A stretch of DNA of 64,000 nt, taken from Defluviimonas sp. SAOS-178_SWC. Its GTDB lineage: Bacteria; Pseudomonadota; Alphaproteobacteria; Rhodobacterales; Rhodobacteraceae. The DNA is taken from assembly GCF_039830135.1 (NCBI RefSeq), contig NZ_CP156081.1:916001-980000 (forward strand), read 5' to 3'. The notes under the pieces are model-generated. The model saw nothing but the letters and a program-made list of their open reading frames with translations, searched no databases and was not told the origin of the DNA. The position numbers and the translations under genes are program-made. Of this stretch, positions 57,169 through 64,000 are shown in pieces (position 1 is the stretch's first letter; each line of letters begins with the position of its first letter).

Positions 57169-57923
57169 CCCGTAGTGTGGATCTGAATTCGGACATGGGC
57201 GAGGGATATGGCCCTTGGCCGATGGGCGACGACGCGGCGCTTCTGCGGATCGTCACCTCGGCCAATGTCGCCTGCGGGTTCCATGCTGGCGACCCGGACG
57301 TGATGGCGCGGACCATGCGCCTTGCCGTCGAGAACGGGGTGGGGATCGGCGCGCATCCGGGCTTTCCCGACCTTCAGGGCTTCGGACGGCGCAGGATGGA
57401 CCTGCCGCACACCACGCTTGCCAACATCGTGCGCTACCAGGTCGGGGCGGCGGCGGCGATCGCCGCTTCTGTCGGTGGCCGGCTCAGGCATCTGAAACTG
57501 CACGGCGCGCTGGCGAACATGGCCGCCGAGGACGAGGCTATGGCGCGGATCTGCTACGAGGCGGCGCTGGGCGTGCAACCCGATCTGGTCGTAATGGTGC
57601 TGGCCGCGACGCAGCAGGAGCGCGCGGCGAAGGCGCTTGGCTGTGCCGTGGCGCACGAGATCTTCGCCGACCGCGCCTACGAGGACGACGCGACGCTCGT
57701 GGACCGCCGGAAGCCGGGCGCGGTGATCCACGATCCGGCCCGCGCGGCAGAGCGCATGGTGGAGATGGTGAAGGCCGGCGCGATCATAGCGGAAAGCGGC
57801 AAACGCATCCCGACGCGCATCGACACGATCTGCCTGCATGGGGACACCGCCGAGGCGGTCGAGATCGCGCGGGCGGTGCGGGCAGCGCTGGAAGGCGCGG
57901 CGGTGACGGTGGCGGGGCTTTGA
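57165..57923 (+). CDS. pxpA: 5-oxoprolinase subunit A (LamB/YcsF family)
   Basis: A 252-residue LamB/YcsF protein, third subunit of 5-oxoprolinase. The start VDLNSDMGEGYGPW (~5-18), NVACGFHAGDPDVM (~36-49), HLKLHGALANMA (~105) and IPTRIDTICLHGDT (~212-225) are the conserved blocks. The ATG overlaps the pxpC stop; GAGGAGG lies at good spacing. The operon order pxpB-pxpC-pxpA is complete. It converges with the lower-GC membrane-protein gene 3 bases away. Confidence 0.93.
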   Translation: MTRSVDLNSDMGEGYGPWPMGDDAALLRIVTSANVACGFHAGDPDVMARTMRLAVENGVGIGAHPGFPDLQGFGRRRMDLPHTTLANIVRYQVGAAAAIAASVGGRLRHLKLHGALANMAAEDEAMARICYEAALGVQPDLVVMVLAATQQERAAKALGCAVAHEIFADRAYEDDATLVDRRKPGAVIHDPARAAERMVEMVKAGAIIAESGKRIPTRIDTICLHGDTAEAVEIARAVRAALEGAAVTVAGL

Positions 57924-57926
57924 AAT

Positions 57927-58592
57927 TCAGCGGGTTACTTCGCTGGCCCGCTCTAGAACTCGATCGTCGCGCCGGTAGGTGATGCCGAAGGGGCCGGGCC
58001 TTCCCGTAAGATGAAGAATATCGCCTGCCCGAGCTTGGAACAGCGGGTCGAGTGAATAGACACAGAGCTTGGATCTGTGTTCCGGGGCAATAGGGTCCTC
58101 AAAATAGAGATCCTTTCGGCAACCTCTGTCTCCTGCGTGAAGCTTCGTCCCGGAGATCTCTAGCGACCATGATTTCGGTGATGGCTTTGAAACGGCGTTC
58201 GTGGCTACGGCCAATCCGTCCAAGATCGTGGATGCCGATAGCAACCCGAAAACCAAGATGAAGACTGCCGGCGCGGTCGCGAGAAACCCGCGCTGCAGCT
58301 TCTCGCGCCAGGTGCCCCGGTCTGAGCGCTTCTCGGCAAGGAGAAGCAGAAGGCCAAAGGGTAAGCCGAAGATGAGACACACAAGAATCAAATGTCGATC
58401 CACCATGGCCGGGATAGGCCCCGCAGAAAGGACGGATGGAGCGTCGAACAAGGCGAACATGATCGCAAGCGGGAGCGAGAAGAAGAAGCCTAACGAAGCA
58501 ACTAGCGCCCAAACTGTGAAGGTGATCCGCAAGGGTCTTGGCCAGCCAGATATCCTGGCACTGACCCGTTCTGCGCGTTCGTTCGGCTTCAC
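57927..58592 (-). CDS. Membrane protein of unknown function at the tail of the rfb operon
   Basis: A 221-residue protein with three hydrophobic segments (~24-50, ~66-86, ~102-125) followed by a soluble C-terminal part containing two to three Cys (GDRGCRKDLYFED, KLCVYSL). Translation starts at GTG three bases after the rfbA stop, so it is co-transcribed with rfbCBDA. Its base composition is visibly less GC-rich than its neighbours and its codons less biased, suggesting later acquisition. No family recognised; a role in rhamnose-containing surface polysaccharide would be guesswork. Confidence 0.72.
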   Translation of the reverse strand: MKPNERAERVSARISGWPRPLRITFTVWALVASLGFFFSLPLAIMFALFDAPSVLSAGPIPAMVDRHLILVCLIFGLPFGLLLLLAEKRSDRGTWREKLQRGFLATAPAVFILVFGLLSASTILDGLAVATNAVSKPSPKSWSLEISGTKLHAGDRGCRKDLYFEDPIAPEHRSKLCVYSLDPLFQARAGDILHLTGRPGPFGITYRRDDRVLERASEVTR

Positions 58593-58595
58593 GCT

Positions 58596-59498
58596 TCACC
58601 CCCGTCGCGCTAGGTCCGGGTCCTTGGCGATGCGTTCCAGATAGCGGCCGTATTGCGTCTTGAGATAGGGCTGGGCGAGGGCGGCCAACCGCGTCTCGTC
58701 GATCCAGCCGTTGAGGAACGCGATCTCTTCCGGGCAGCCGACCTTGAGGTTCTGCCGCTCCTCTATGGTGCGGATGAATTCGGCGGCTTCGAGCAGGCTT
58801 TCGTGGGTGCCGGTGTCGAGCCAGGCGAAGCCGCGGCCGAGGGTTTCGACGTTCAGTTCGCCCGCGCCGTGGTAGAGGTTGAGAAGGTCGGTGATCTCCA
58901 GTTCTCCGCGCGGGGAGGGCTTGATCGTCTTGGCCCGGGCGGGGGCCTCTGCGTCGAGAAAGTAGATGCCGGTCACCGCGTAGGAACTCTTGGGCTTTTC
59001 CGGTTTCTCGACGATGGAGAGGACACGCCCCTCCCGGTCGAATTCCACCACGCCGTAGCGCTCCGGGTCCGAGACGCGGTAGCCGAAGACGGTGCCGCCG
59101 GTCGCGCGGGCATCGGCCGCGCGGAGCTTGGCCGACAGCCCCTCGCCGAAAAAGACGTTGTCGCCAAGGACCATCGCAGAGGGACCACCGGCGAGGAAAT
59201 CCTCGGCGAGAAGATAGGCTTGGGCGAGGCCGTCGGGCGAGGGCTGCTCGATATAGTCGAAGCGCATTCCCCAGGCCGAGCCGTCGCCGAGCAGCGCCCT
59301 GAACTGCGGCAGGTCGCGCGGGGTGGAGATGATCGCCACCTCGCGGATCCGCGCGAGCATCAGCGCCGACAGCGGATAGTAGATCATCGGCTTGTCGTAG
59401 AGCGGCAGCATCTGCTTCGACACGGAATGCGTGATCGGATAGAGGCGCGTGCCCGACCCGCCCGCGAGAATGATGCCCTTGCGTGCCGTGTCGCTCAT
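58596..59498 (-). CDS. rfbA: Glucose-1-phosphate thymidylyltransferase
   Basis: Makes dTDP-glucose, first step of dTDP-L-rhamnose synthesis. The 300-residue protein opens with the nucleotide-binding GIILAGGSGTRLYPIT (~8-23), contains KQMLPLYDKPMIYYPLS (~28-44), VLGDNVFFGEGL (~111) and ITDLLNLYHGAGEL, the family signatures. Overlaps rfbD by 4 bases. Confidence 0.95.
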   Translation of the reverse strand: MSDTARKGIILAGGSGTRLYPITHSVSKQMLPLYDKPMIYYPLSALMLARIREVAIISTPRDLPQFRALLGDGSAWGMRFDYIEQPSPDGLAQAYLLAEDFLAGGPSAMVLGDNVFFGEGLSAKLRAADARATGGTVFGYRVSDPERYGVVEFDREGRVLSIVEKPEKPKSSYAVTGIYFLDAEAPARAKTIKPSPRGELEITDLLNLYHGAGELNVETLGRGFAWLDTGTHESLLEAAEFIRTIEERQNLKVGCPEEIAFLNGWIDETRLAALAQPYLKTQYGRYLERIAKDPDLARRG

Positions 59499-60364
59499 CC
59501 ACTCGCCTCCAGTTCGCGGATCACCTCCGACAGGCTGCGCCGCCAGTCGGGTTGTTCTATGCCATAGACGGCCCGGATGCGCGAGCAGTCGAGCGCCGAA
59601 TTCGCCGGGCGTTTCGCGGGCGTCGGATAGGCGGAGGTCGGAATGCGGGCGACCACTGGGCGGTGGGGCAGGGTGGCGCGGTCGAAGATCGCGTCGGCGA
59701 AATCGGCCCAGCTGACGGTCGGAGCGCCCGAAAAATGGAAAAGGCCGCTTTGCCCGCGCCCGTCCCGGAACGCCGTCGCAATGGTCCAGAGCGCATCCGC
59801 GATGTCGGCCGCCGCCGTCGGCCCACCACGTTGGTCGTCAACGACCGAGAGCGTGTCGCGCTCCGCCCCGAGCCGCAGCATCGTCTTCACGAAGTTCTTG
59901 CCATGGGCCGAAAAGACCCACGACGTACGCAGGATCGCATGGGGCCCGCCGGCCGCCGCGATGGCGCGTTCCCCGTCGAGCTTGGTCTGGCCATAGGCCC
60001 CGAGGGGGGCGACCGGATCGTCTTCGCGCCAAGGGCGGGTGCCGGTGCCGTCGAAGACGTAATCGGTCGAGACATGGAGGAAGGGTATGGCGGCTTGGGT
60101 GGCCGCGCGGGCCATCGCGCCGGGCGCCGTGGTGTTTGCCAGATGCGCCGTCTCGCGGTCGCTTTCGGCTGCGTCCACCGCCGTGTAGGCGGCGGCGTTG
60201 ATCACGATGTCGGGGGTGGCGGTGGCAATGAGGGCGGCGCAAGCCCCGGGCTGTGTCAGGTCGGCCACCTCGCGCCCGAGCGCGATCAGAGCGGCCCCTC
60301 GGGGCGCGCGGCGGGCGAGCTCGATCCCGAGCTGGCCGGTCGTGCCGAAAACCAGCGCCTTCAT
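59495..60364 (-). CDS. rfbD: dTDP-4-dehydrorhamnose reductase
   Basis: Final step of dTDP-L-rhamnose synthesis. A 289-residue short-chain reductase with [12 protein letters not shown] (~5-16), [14 protein letters not shown] (~62-75), the active-site STDYVFDG (~102-109) and the catalytic YGQTKLDGE (~126-134, Tyr-x3-Lys). The ATG giving MKALVFG overlaps the rfbB stop; a longer frame lies within rfbB. Confidence 0.94.
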   Translation of the reverse strand: MKALVFGTTGQLGIELARRAPRGAALIALGREVADLTQPGACAALIATATPDIVINAAAYTAVDAAESDRETAHLANTTAPGAMARAATQAAIPFLHVSTDYVFDGTGTRPWREDDPVAPLGAYGQTKLDGERAIAAAGGPHAILRTSWVFSAHGKNFVKTMLRLGAERDTLSVVDDQRGGPTAAADIADALWTIATAFRDGRGQSGLFHFSGAPTVSWADFADAIFDRATLPHRPVVARIPTSAYPTPAKRPANSALDCSRIRAVYGIEQPDWRRSLSEVIRELEASG

Positions 60365-61398
60365 CCCGTCCCGAGCCTTTTTCCGACGCCGTCGCGGTCC
60401 TGCAGCGCGCGCCACCAGTCTTCGTGGTCGAGGAACCAGTCCACGGTCCGTTCCAACCCCTCGTCGAGCGTCACTGACGGCCGCCACCCGAGTTCTGCGC
60501 GGATCCGGCTCGGGTCGATGGCATAGCGCCGGTCATGGCCGGGGCGGTCGGCGACGAAGGCGATCTGTTCGGCGTAGGGCTCGTTGCCGGGGCGCTTGGC
60601 GTCGAGGATGGCGCAGATCTTCTCGACAAGCTCGAGGTTCGTCGCCTCGTTCTCGCCGCCGATATTGTAGCTGCGGCCCGCTGCGCCCTTCTCGACGACG
60701 AGCAGGAGCGCCTCGGCGTGGTCCTCGACGAAGAGCCAGTCGCGGATGTTGTCGCCCTTACCGTAGATCGGGATGGGCGCACCGGCGAGGGCCTTGAGGA
60801 TCACCACAGGGATCAGCTTTTCGGGGAAATGATAGGGCCCGTAATTGTTCGAACAGTTGGTCAGCACGACCGGCAGGCCGTAGGTTTCGTGCCAGGCCCG
60901 CACCAGATGGTCGGACGATGCTTTCGACGCGGAATAGGGCGAGCGCGGATCGTAAGGCGTGTCTTCGGTGAACTTGCCGGTGGCGCCGAGCGAGCCGAAA
61001 ACCTCGTCGGTCGAGATATGGTGAAAGCGGAAGGTCGCGGGCTTCCCGGCGGCGGTCCAGTAAGCGCGGGCGGCTTCCAGCATCGTGTAGGTGCCGGTGA
61101 TGTTGGTTTCGATGAAGGCGGCCGGGCCGTCGATCGAGCGGTCGACATGGCTTTCGGCGGCGAGGTGCATGATCGCGTCGGGCCTGTGCTCCGCAAGGAT
61201 GCGGTCCACCGTCCTACGGTCGCAGATATCGGCCTGTTCGAAGGCATAAAGTGGGCTGTCGGCGACCACAGCCACGTTGGTCAGGCTGCCGGCATAGGTC
61301 AGCTTGTCGAGGTTCACGACGGAATGCCCGGCGCGCACCGCGTGGCGCACGACCGCCGAGCCGATGAATCCGGCACCGCCTGTGACCAAGAGTTTCAT
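60361..61398 (-). CDS. rfbB: dTDP-glucose 4,6-dehydratase
   Basis: Second step of dTDP-L-rhamnose synthesis. The 345-residue NAD-dependent dehydratase has [15 protein letters not shown] (~5-19), [25 protein letters not shown] (~80-91), the [10 protein letters not shown] loop and the catalytic [15 protein letters not shown] (~157-171). Full length. Starts 2 bases after the rfbC stop and overlaps rfbD. Confidence 0.96.
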   Translation of the reverse strand: MKLLVTGGAGFIGSAVVRHAVRAGHSVVNLDKLTYAGSLTNVAVVADSPLYAFEQADICDRRTVDRILAEHRPDAIMHLAAESHVDRSIDGPAAFIETNITGTYTMLEAARAYWTAAGKPATFRFHHISTDEVFGSLGATGKFTEDTPYDPRSPYSASKASSDHLVRAWHETYGLPVVLTNCSNNYGPYHFPEKLIPVVILKALAGAPIPIYGKGDNIRDWLFVEDHAEALLLVVEKGAAGRSYNIGGENEATNLELVEKICAILDAKRPGNEPYAEQIAFVADRPGHDRRYAIDPSRIRAELGWRPSVTLDEGLERTVDWFLDHEDWWRALQDRDGVGKRLGTG

Positions 61399-61400
61399 GC

Positions 61401-61964
61401 TCAGGCCTCGTAGACGAAGGGTGTGGCGAAATTGCGGAACAGTGGTGCGGCACGGTCCTTGTCGGACAGAATCGCCTCCACCGGGTCGATGCCCCAGTCG
61501 ATGCCGAGATCGGGATCGTCGAACCGCACCGCCCTGTCGCAGTCGGGCGCGTAGAAGTCCGAGCATTTGTAGAGGATCTCGCTGTCGGGTTCCCGGGTGA
61601 CGAAGCCGTGCAGGAAGCCGGCCGGGATCAGGAGCTGCCTGCCGTTCTCGGCCGACAGTTCCACCCCCGTCCATGTCCCGAAATCCGGAGAACCGTTGCG
61701 GATATCGACCGCAACGTCGAGGACGCGGCCGCGCCCGCAGCGCACAAGCTTTGCCTGGGCATGCGGCGGCGACTGGAAGTGGAGACCGCGCACCGTGCCT
61801 GCATCGCGGGAATAGGAATGATTGTCCTGCACGAAATCCAGTGTGATGCCCCCATCCGCCAGGGCCTGGCGGTTCCACACCTCCGAAAACCAGCCGCGGG
61901 CGTCGCCGAAGCGGCGCGGCGTGAGGATCAAAACGCCGGGCAGCCCGGTCTCTTCAATCAACAT
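61401..61964 (-). CDS. rfbC: dTDP-4-dehydrorhamnose 3,5-epimerase
   Basis: Third activity of the rhamnose pathway. The 187-residue cupin-fold epimerase shows [11 protein letters not shown] (~27-37), [19 protein letters not shown] (~51-69, catalytic His in GLHFQ), [22 protein letters not shown] (~117) and a late Tyr in [10 protein letters not shown]. The ATG giving MLIEETG was chosen because upstream frame sequence is not conserved. First gene of rfbCBDA. Confidence 0.94.
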   Translation of the reverse strand: MLIEETGLPGVLILTPRRFGDARGWFSEVWNRQALADGGITLDFVQDNHSYSRDAGTVRGLHFQSPPHAQAKLVRCGRGRVLDVAVDIRNGSPDFGTWTGVELSAENGRQLLIPAGFLHGFVTREPDSEILYKCSDFYAPDCDRAVRFDDPDLGIDWGIDPVEAILSDKDRAAPLFRNFATPFVYEA

Positions 61965-62719
61965 GTGTGCTCGATCTCGAATTGCGACGCGGGATCTTAA
62001 CCCCTTGCAGACAAATGCGAAAGGGGCGCTGCCCGTCGCGCGGCGGCAAATGCCCGCCCGAACGGGCATCGTGGCGGGAAAGTTGCGCGAGAGGGCAGGA
62101 ATTGCGGCATTGCGCTCTTCAAGCCCGGGTGCGATTGTTTCGCCATTGTCATTAGTCCTGAGCGATCCGTCGGGTGGTGGATGACGGGGAAACCGGGGGG
62201 CGGTGAAACCGGGGATTTCGTGCCAAGGCGCGGACTTGCTGGTAGAACCGACGCCGGCAAGGTGCCTCACTGGGCGGCGGGGTGGTCAGGATTCTCGGTT
62301 GCGCCGGAGCGGATGCCGGCGGTGGTTTTGATAAGGTATTGACGATTGAGCGACTTGAGGCGGCTGACAGGCGGTTGGCGGGAGCGCCCGCGCCACCGCA
62401 GCGGGGTGAGGCGGACGCCCGTCGAACTGGGAAGCGATTTGATGACCGAGGCGTTTAACGAATGGGCCGGCGATCCGGCCGTGACCCGATGCGCACCGTT
62501 CGGGAATTTCCCGAATGGCTGGCAGATGCGCCTTGCTTTGGTCGCGGAAAATCCTCGCGCTGCGGTGCGGCATGCCATAATCTTGTCAGATCGGCATGGG
62601 AGCAGGGGCCGGACATCGTCTGCCCTGCGTCAAGCAAGTTGGGACGAGGATGGCCTGCCGCCGGAGGGCGGCAGTCGGAGAGGGCGCCGCGCCGGCGGAT
62701 GCAAGGAGGAAGGCGGACG
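61965..62719. other. Long intergenic region between rfbC and the uxs-type gene
   Basis: No convincing gene in 755 bases separating the divergent rfb operon and the epimerase gene. It holds two GAAACCGGGG direct repeats 16 bases apart (62189-62198, 62205-62214), an inverted repeat GGCCGG-CGAT-CCGGCC (62465-62480) and a 17-base palindrome (62499-62515). A 93-codon frame from 62442 overlaps the next start (ATGA), but its third-position composition is unlike genes here and I recognise no family. Confidence 0.5.
62499..62515. promoter_or_regulatory. Palindromic operator candidate upstream of the uxs-type gene
   Basis: TTCGGGAA-T-TTCCCGAA is a perfect 8-base inverted repeat around one central base, about 205 bases before the start codon. 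Such symmetry is rarely accidental in non-coding DNA, but the cognate regulator is unknown. Confidence 0.5.
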
Positions 62720-63700
62720 ATGAGTGTCATCTCCAAGCGTATACTCGTCACCGGTGGCGCCGGGTTTCTTGGTTCGCATCTCTGCGAGCGGCTGATCGAC
62801 GCAGGGCACGACGTTCTTTGCATCGACAACTACTTCACCGGCCGCCGGGCGAATGTCGCGCATCTGATCGGCAATCCGCGGTTCGAGATCATGCGCCATG
62901 ACGTGACCTTCCCGCTCTATGTAGAGGTCGACGAGATCTACAATCTCGCCTGTCCCGCAAGCCCGATCCATTATCAGCACGATCCGGTGCAGACGACGAA
63001 GACATCGGTCCACGGCGCCATCAACATGCTTGGGCTGGCCAAGCGGTTGCGCGCGAAGATCCTCCAGGCCTCGACATCCGAAGTCTACGGCGATCCAACC
63101 GTGCATCCGCAGGCCGAGGCCTATTGGGGCAACGTCAACCCGATCGGGTTCCGGTCCTGCTACGACGAGGGCAAGCGCTGCGCCGAGACGCTGTTCTTCG
63201 ACTATCACCGCCAGCACAGGTTGCGCATCAAGGTCGCACGTATCTTCAACACCTACGGGCCGCGGATGCATCCGCAGGATGGCCGCGTCGTCTCGAACTT
63301 CATCATGCAGGCTTTGGCGGGCGAGCCGATCACCATCTACGGGGACGGCAGCCAGACCCGGTCGTTCTGCTTTGTCGATGACCTGATCGAGGCCTTGATC
63401 CGGCTGATGGAAACCGGCGACGACATCACCGGGCCGATGAACATCGGCAACCCGGTCGAAATGTCGATCCGCGAACTCGCCGAGGCGGTGATCGAACTGA
63501 CCGGGTCGACATCGAAGCTGGTGTACGAACCCTTGCCGCATGACGATCCGGTTCAACGCCAGCCCGACATCGGCTTTGCCCGCCGCGCCCTTGGTTGGAA
63601 GCCGGAGGTCAAGCTTCGTGACGGGTTGACCCGGACGATTGCCTATTTCACCGCGCTCCGCGAGGAGTTGCAGGAGCCAGGAGGGCGCAGCAATGGCTGA
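62720..63700 (+). CDS. uxs: NAD-dependent sugar-nucleotide epimerase/decarboxylase, probable UDP-glucuronate decarboxylase
   Basis: Probably converts UDP-glucuronate to UDP-xylose. The 326-residue short-chain protein has [17 protein letters not shown] (~9-25), [17 protein letters not shown] (~36-52), [20 protein letters not shown] (~78-97), [15 protein letters not shown] (~117-131), the catalytic YDEGKR (~147-152) and [10 protein letters not shown]. These blocks match the UXS group better than GalE or RfbB. GGAGGAAGG precedes the ATG. The final codons overlap the next gene. With rfb genes it suggests capsule or exopolysaccharide synthesis. Confidence 0.9.
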   Translation: MSVISKRILVTGGAGFLGSHLCERLIDAGHDVLCIDNYFTGRRANVAHLIGNPRFEIMRHDVTFPLYVEVDEIYNLACPASPIHYQHDPVQTTKTSVHGAINMLGLAKRLRAKILQASTSEVYGDPTVHPQAEAYWGNVNPIGFRSCYDEGKRCAETLFFDYHRQHRLRIKVARIFNTYGPRMHPQDGRVVSNFIMQALAGEPITIYGDGSQTRSFCFVDDLIEALIRLMETGDDITGPMNIGNPVEMSIRELAEAVIELTGSTSKLVYEPLPHDDPVQRQPDIGFARRALGWKPEVKLRDGLTRTIAYFTALREELQEPGGRSNG

Positions 63701-64000
63701 GCGCAACGGATCGGTGGCGGACCGCCCGAGCTTCGGGCGCGCGGTTCTCTGGATCGCGCTGGCGGTGCTGGCCTGTCTCAGCGTGTTCCTCGTGAACGGC
63801 CGGCCTCTCTTCTACTTCGACACCGTCGGTTACATCTCGCAAGGGCACACCGCGCTCCGGCAGCTCGGGATCAGGGGCGAATCGCCCCTTGCCGCGCGGA
63901 TCGAGAAACAGGAGGCCGAACGGGCGGCGAATGCTGCCGCAGGGCTTGCCAAACCCGACATGGCGGAGATCGAGGCCGAGAACACGGTCGACGGATCGCG
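63693..64000 (+). CDS. Membrane protein, 3' truncated by window end
   Basis: The first 102 codons of a gene whose ATG overlaps the end of the uxs-type gene by 8 bases. After a polar start, a transmembrane helix is visible ([20 protein letters not shown], ~17-36) followed by [22 protein letters not shown] and a charged, Ala/Glu-rich segment. The Asp-x3-Tyr arrangement just after a helix recalls membrane glycosyltransferase-like proteins of polysaccharide loci, but too little is present to assign a family. Confidence 0.65.
   Translation, partial: MAERNGSVADRPSFGRAVLWIALAVLACLSVFLVNGRPLFYFDTVGYISQGHTALRQLGIRGESPLAARIEKQEAERAANAAAGLAKPDMAEIEAENTVDGS

Noticed and set aside
62442..62723. 93-codon frame overlapping the uxs-type start with ATGA
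   Set aside because: The overlap is tempting, but codon third positions are much less GC-rich than in real genes here, there is no ribosome site, and the C-terminal half is low-complexity Gly/Arg.

Overview
The window is high-GC DNA, tightly packed with genes, from an alphaproteobacterium, most likely of the Rhodobacteraceae (Roseobacter/Rhodobacter relatives). The evidence is the combination of a serine-cycle operon, the trimethylamine/N-methylglutamate gene island typical of that family, a monomeric NADP-isocitrate dehydrogenase and the style of the regulators. I saw no rRNA, tRNA, CRISPR array or intact insertion sequence.

Layout. 1-5.6 kb: serine-cycle genes mtkA (5'-truncated by the window edge), mtkB, a hydroxypyruvate/glyoxylate reductase and ppc. 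5.7-7.1 kb: a small cupin, then a chimeric remnant joining the front of urtA (urea-binding protein) in frame to the back of urtE (urea ABC ATPase). 7.2-11.4 kb (minus): gmaS-mgsC order reading back to mgsA, i.e. the operon mgsA-mgsB-mgsC-gmaS. 11.9-15.7 kb: dmmDABC, the dimethylamine monooxygenase. 15.7-17.5 kb: divergent XRE-cupin and GlxA/AraC regulators. 17.5-22.5 kb (minus): mgdABCD, N-methylglutamate dehydrogenase. 22.6-26.2 kb: LysR regulator divergent from tdm (trimethylamine N-oxide demethylase). 26.2-31.6 kb: two APC permeases transcribed divergently, one preceded by three very small membrane proteins and followed by two more. 31.7-35.3 kb: GntR regulator, an orphan solute-binding-like protein without a visible signal peptide, and tmm (trimethylamine monooxygenase). 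35.6-39.2 kb: fhs and two tandem folD genes, the first with altered catalytic residues. 39.2-40.2 kb: truncated haemoglobin and a universal stress protein behind an FNR-type box.

Together these encode a nearly complete route: TMA to TMAO (Tmm), to DMA (Tdm), to MMA (Dmm), to gamma-glutamylmethylamide and N-methylglutamate (GmaS, Mgs), to methylene-tetrahydrofolate (Mgd). The one-carbon unit can then be oxidised to formate (FolD, Fhs) or assimilated through the serine cycle (Mtk, hydroxypyruvate reductase, Ppc).

40.4-48 kb: a separate catabolic cluster (NitT/TauT-type ABC importer, acyl-CoA synthetase resembling oxalyl-CoA ligases, PanE-like reductase, GntR regulator, divergent FAH-family hydrolase) whose substrate I cannot name. 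48.1-50.4 kb: icd. 50.9-55.1 kb: RND efflux pump and its adaptor. 55.4-57.9 kb: pxpBCA, 5-oxoprolinase. 57.9-62 kb (minus): rfbCBDA for dTDP-L-rhamnose, plus a lower-GC membrane protein at the operon tail. 62.7-64 kb: UDP-glucuronate decarboxylase and the start of a membrane protein cut by the window end.

The points most worth a second look are the FolD paralogue with Lys-to-Gln and Asp-to-Glu changes in its active site, the urtA/urtE deletion chimera, and the APC permease encoded with three tiny membrane proteins.
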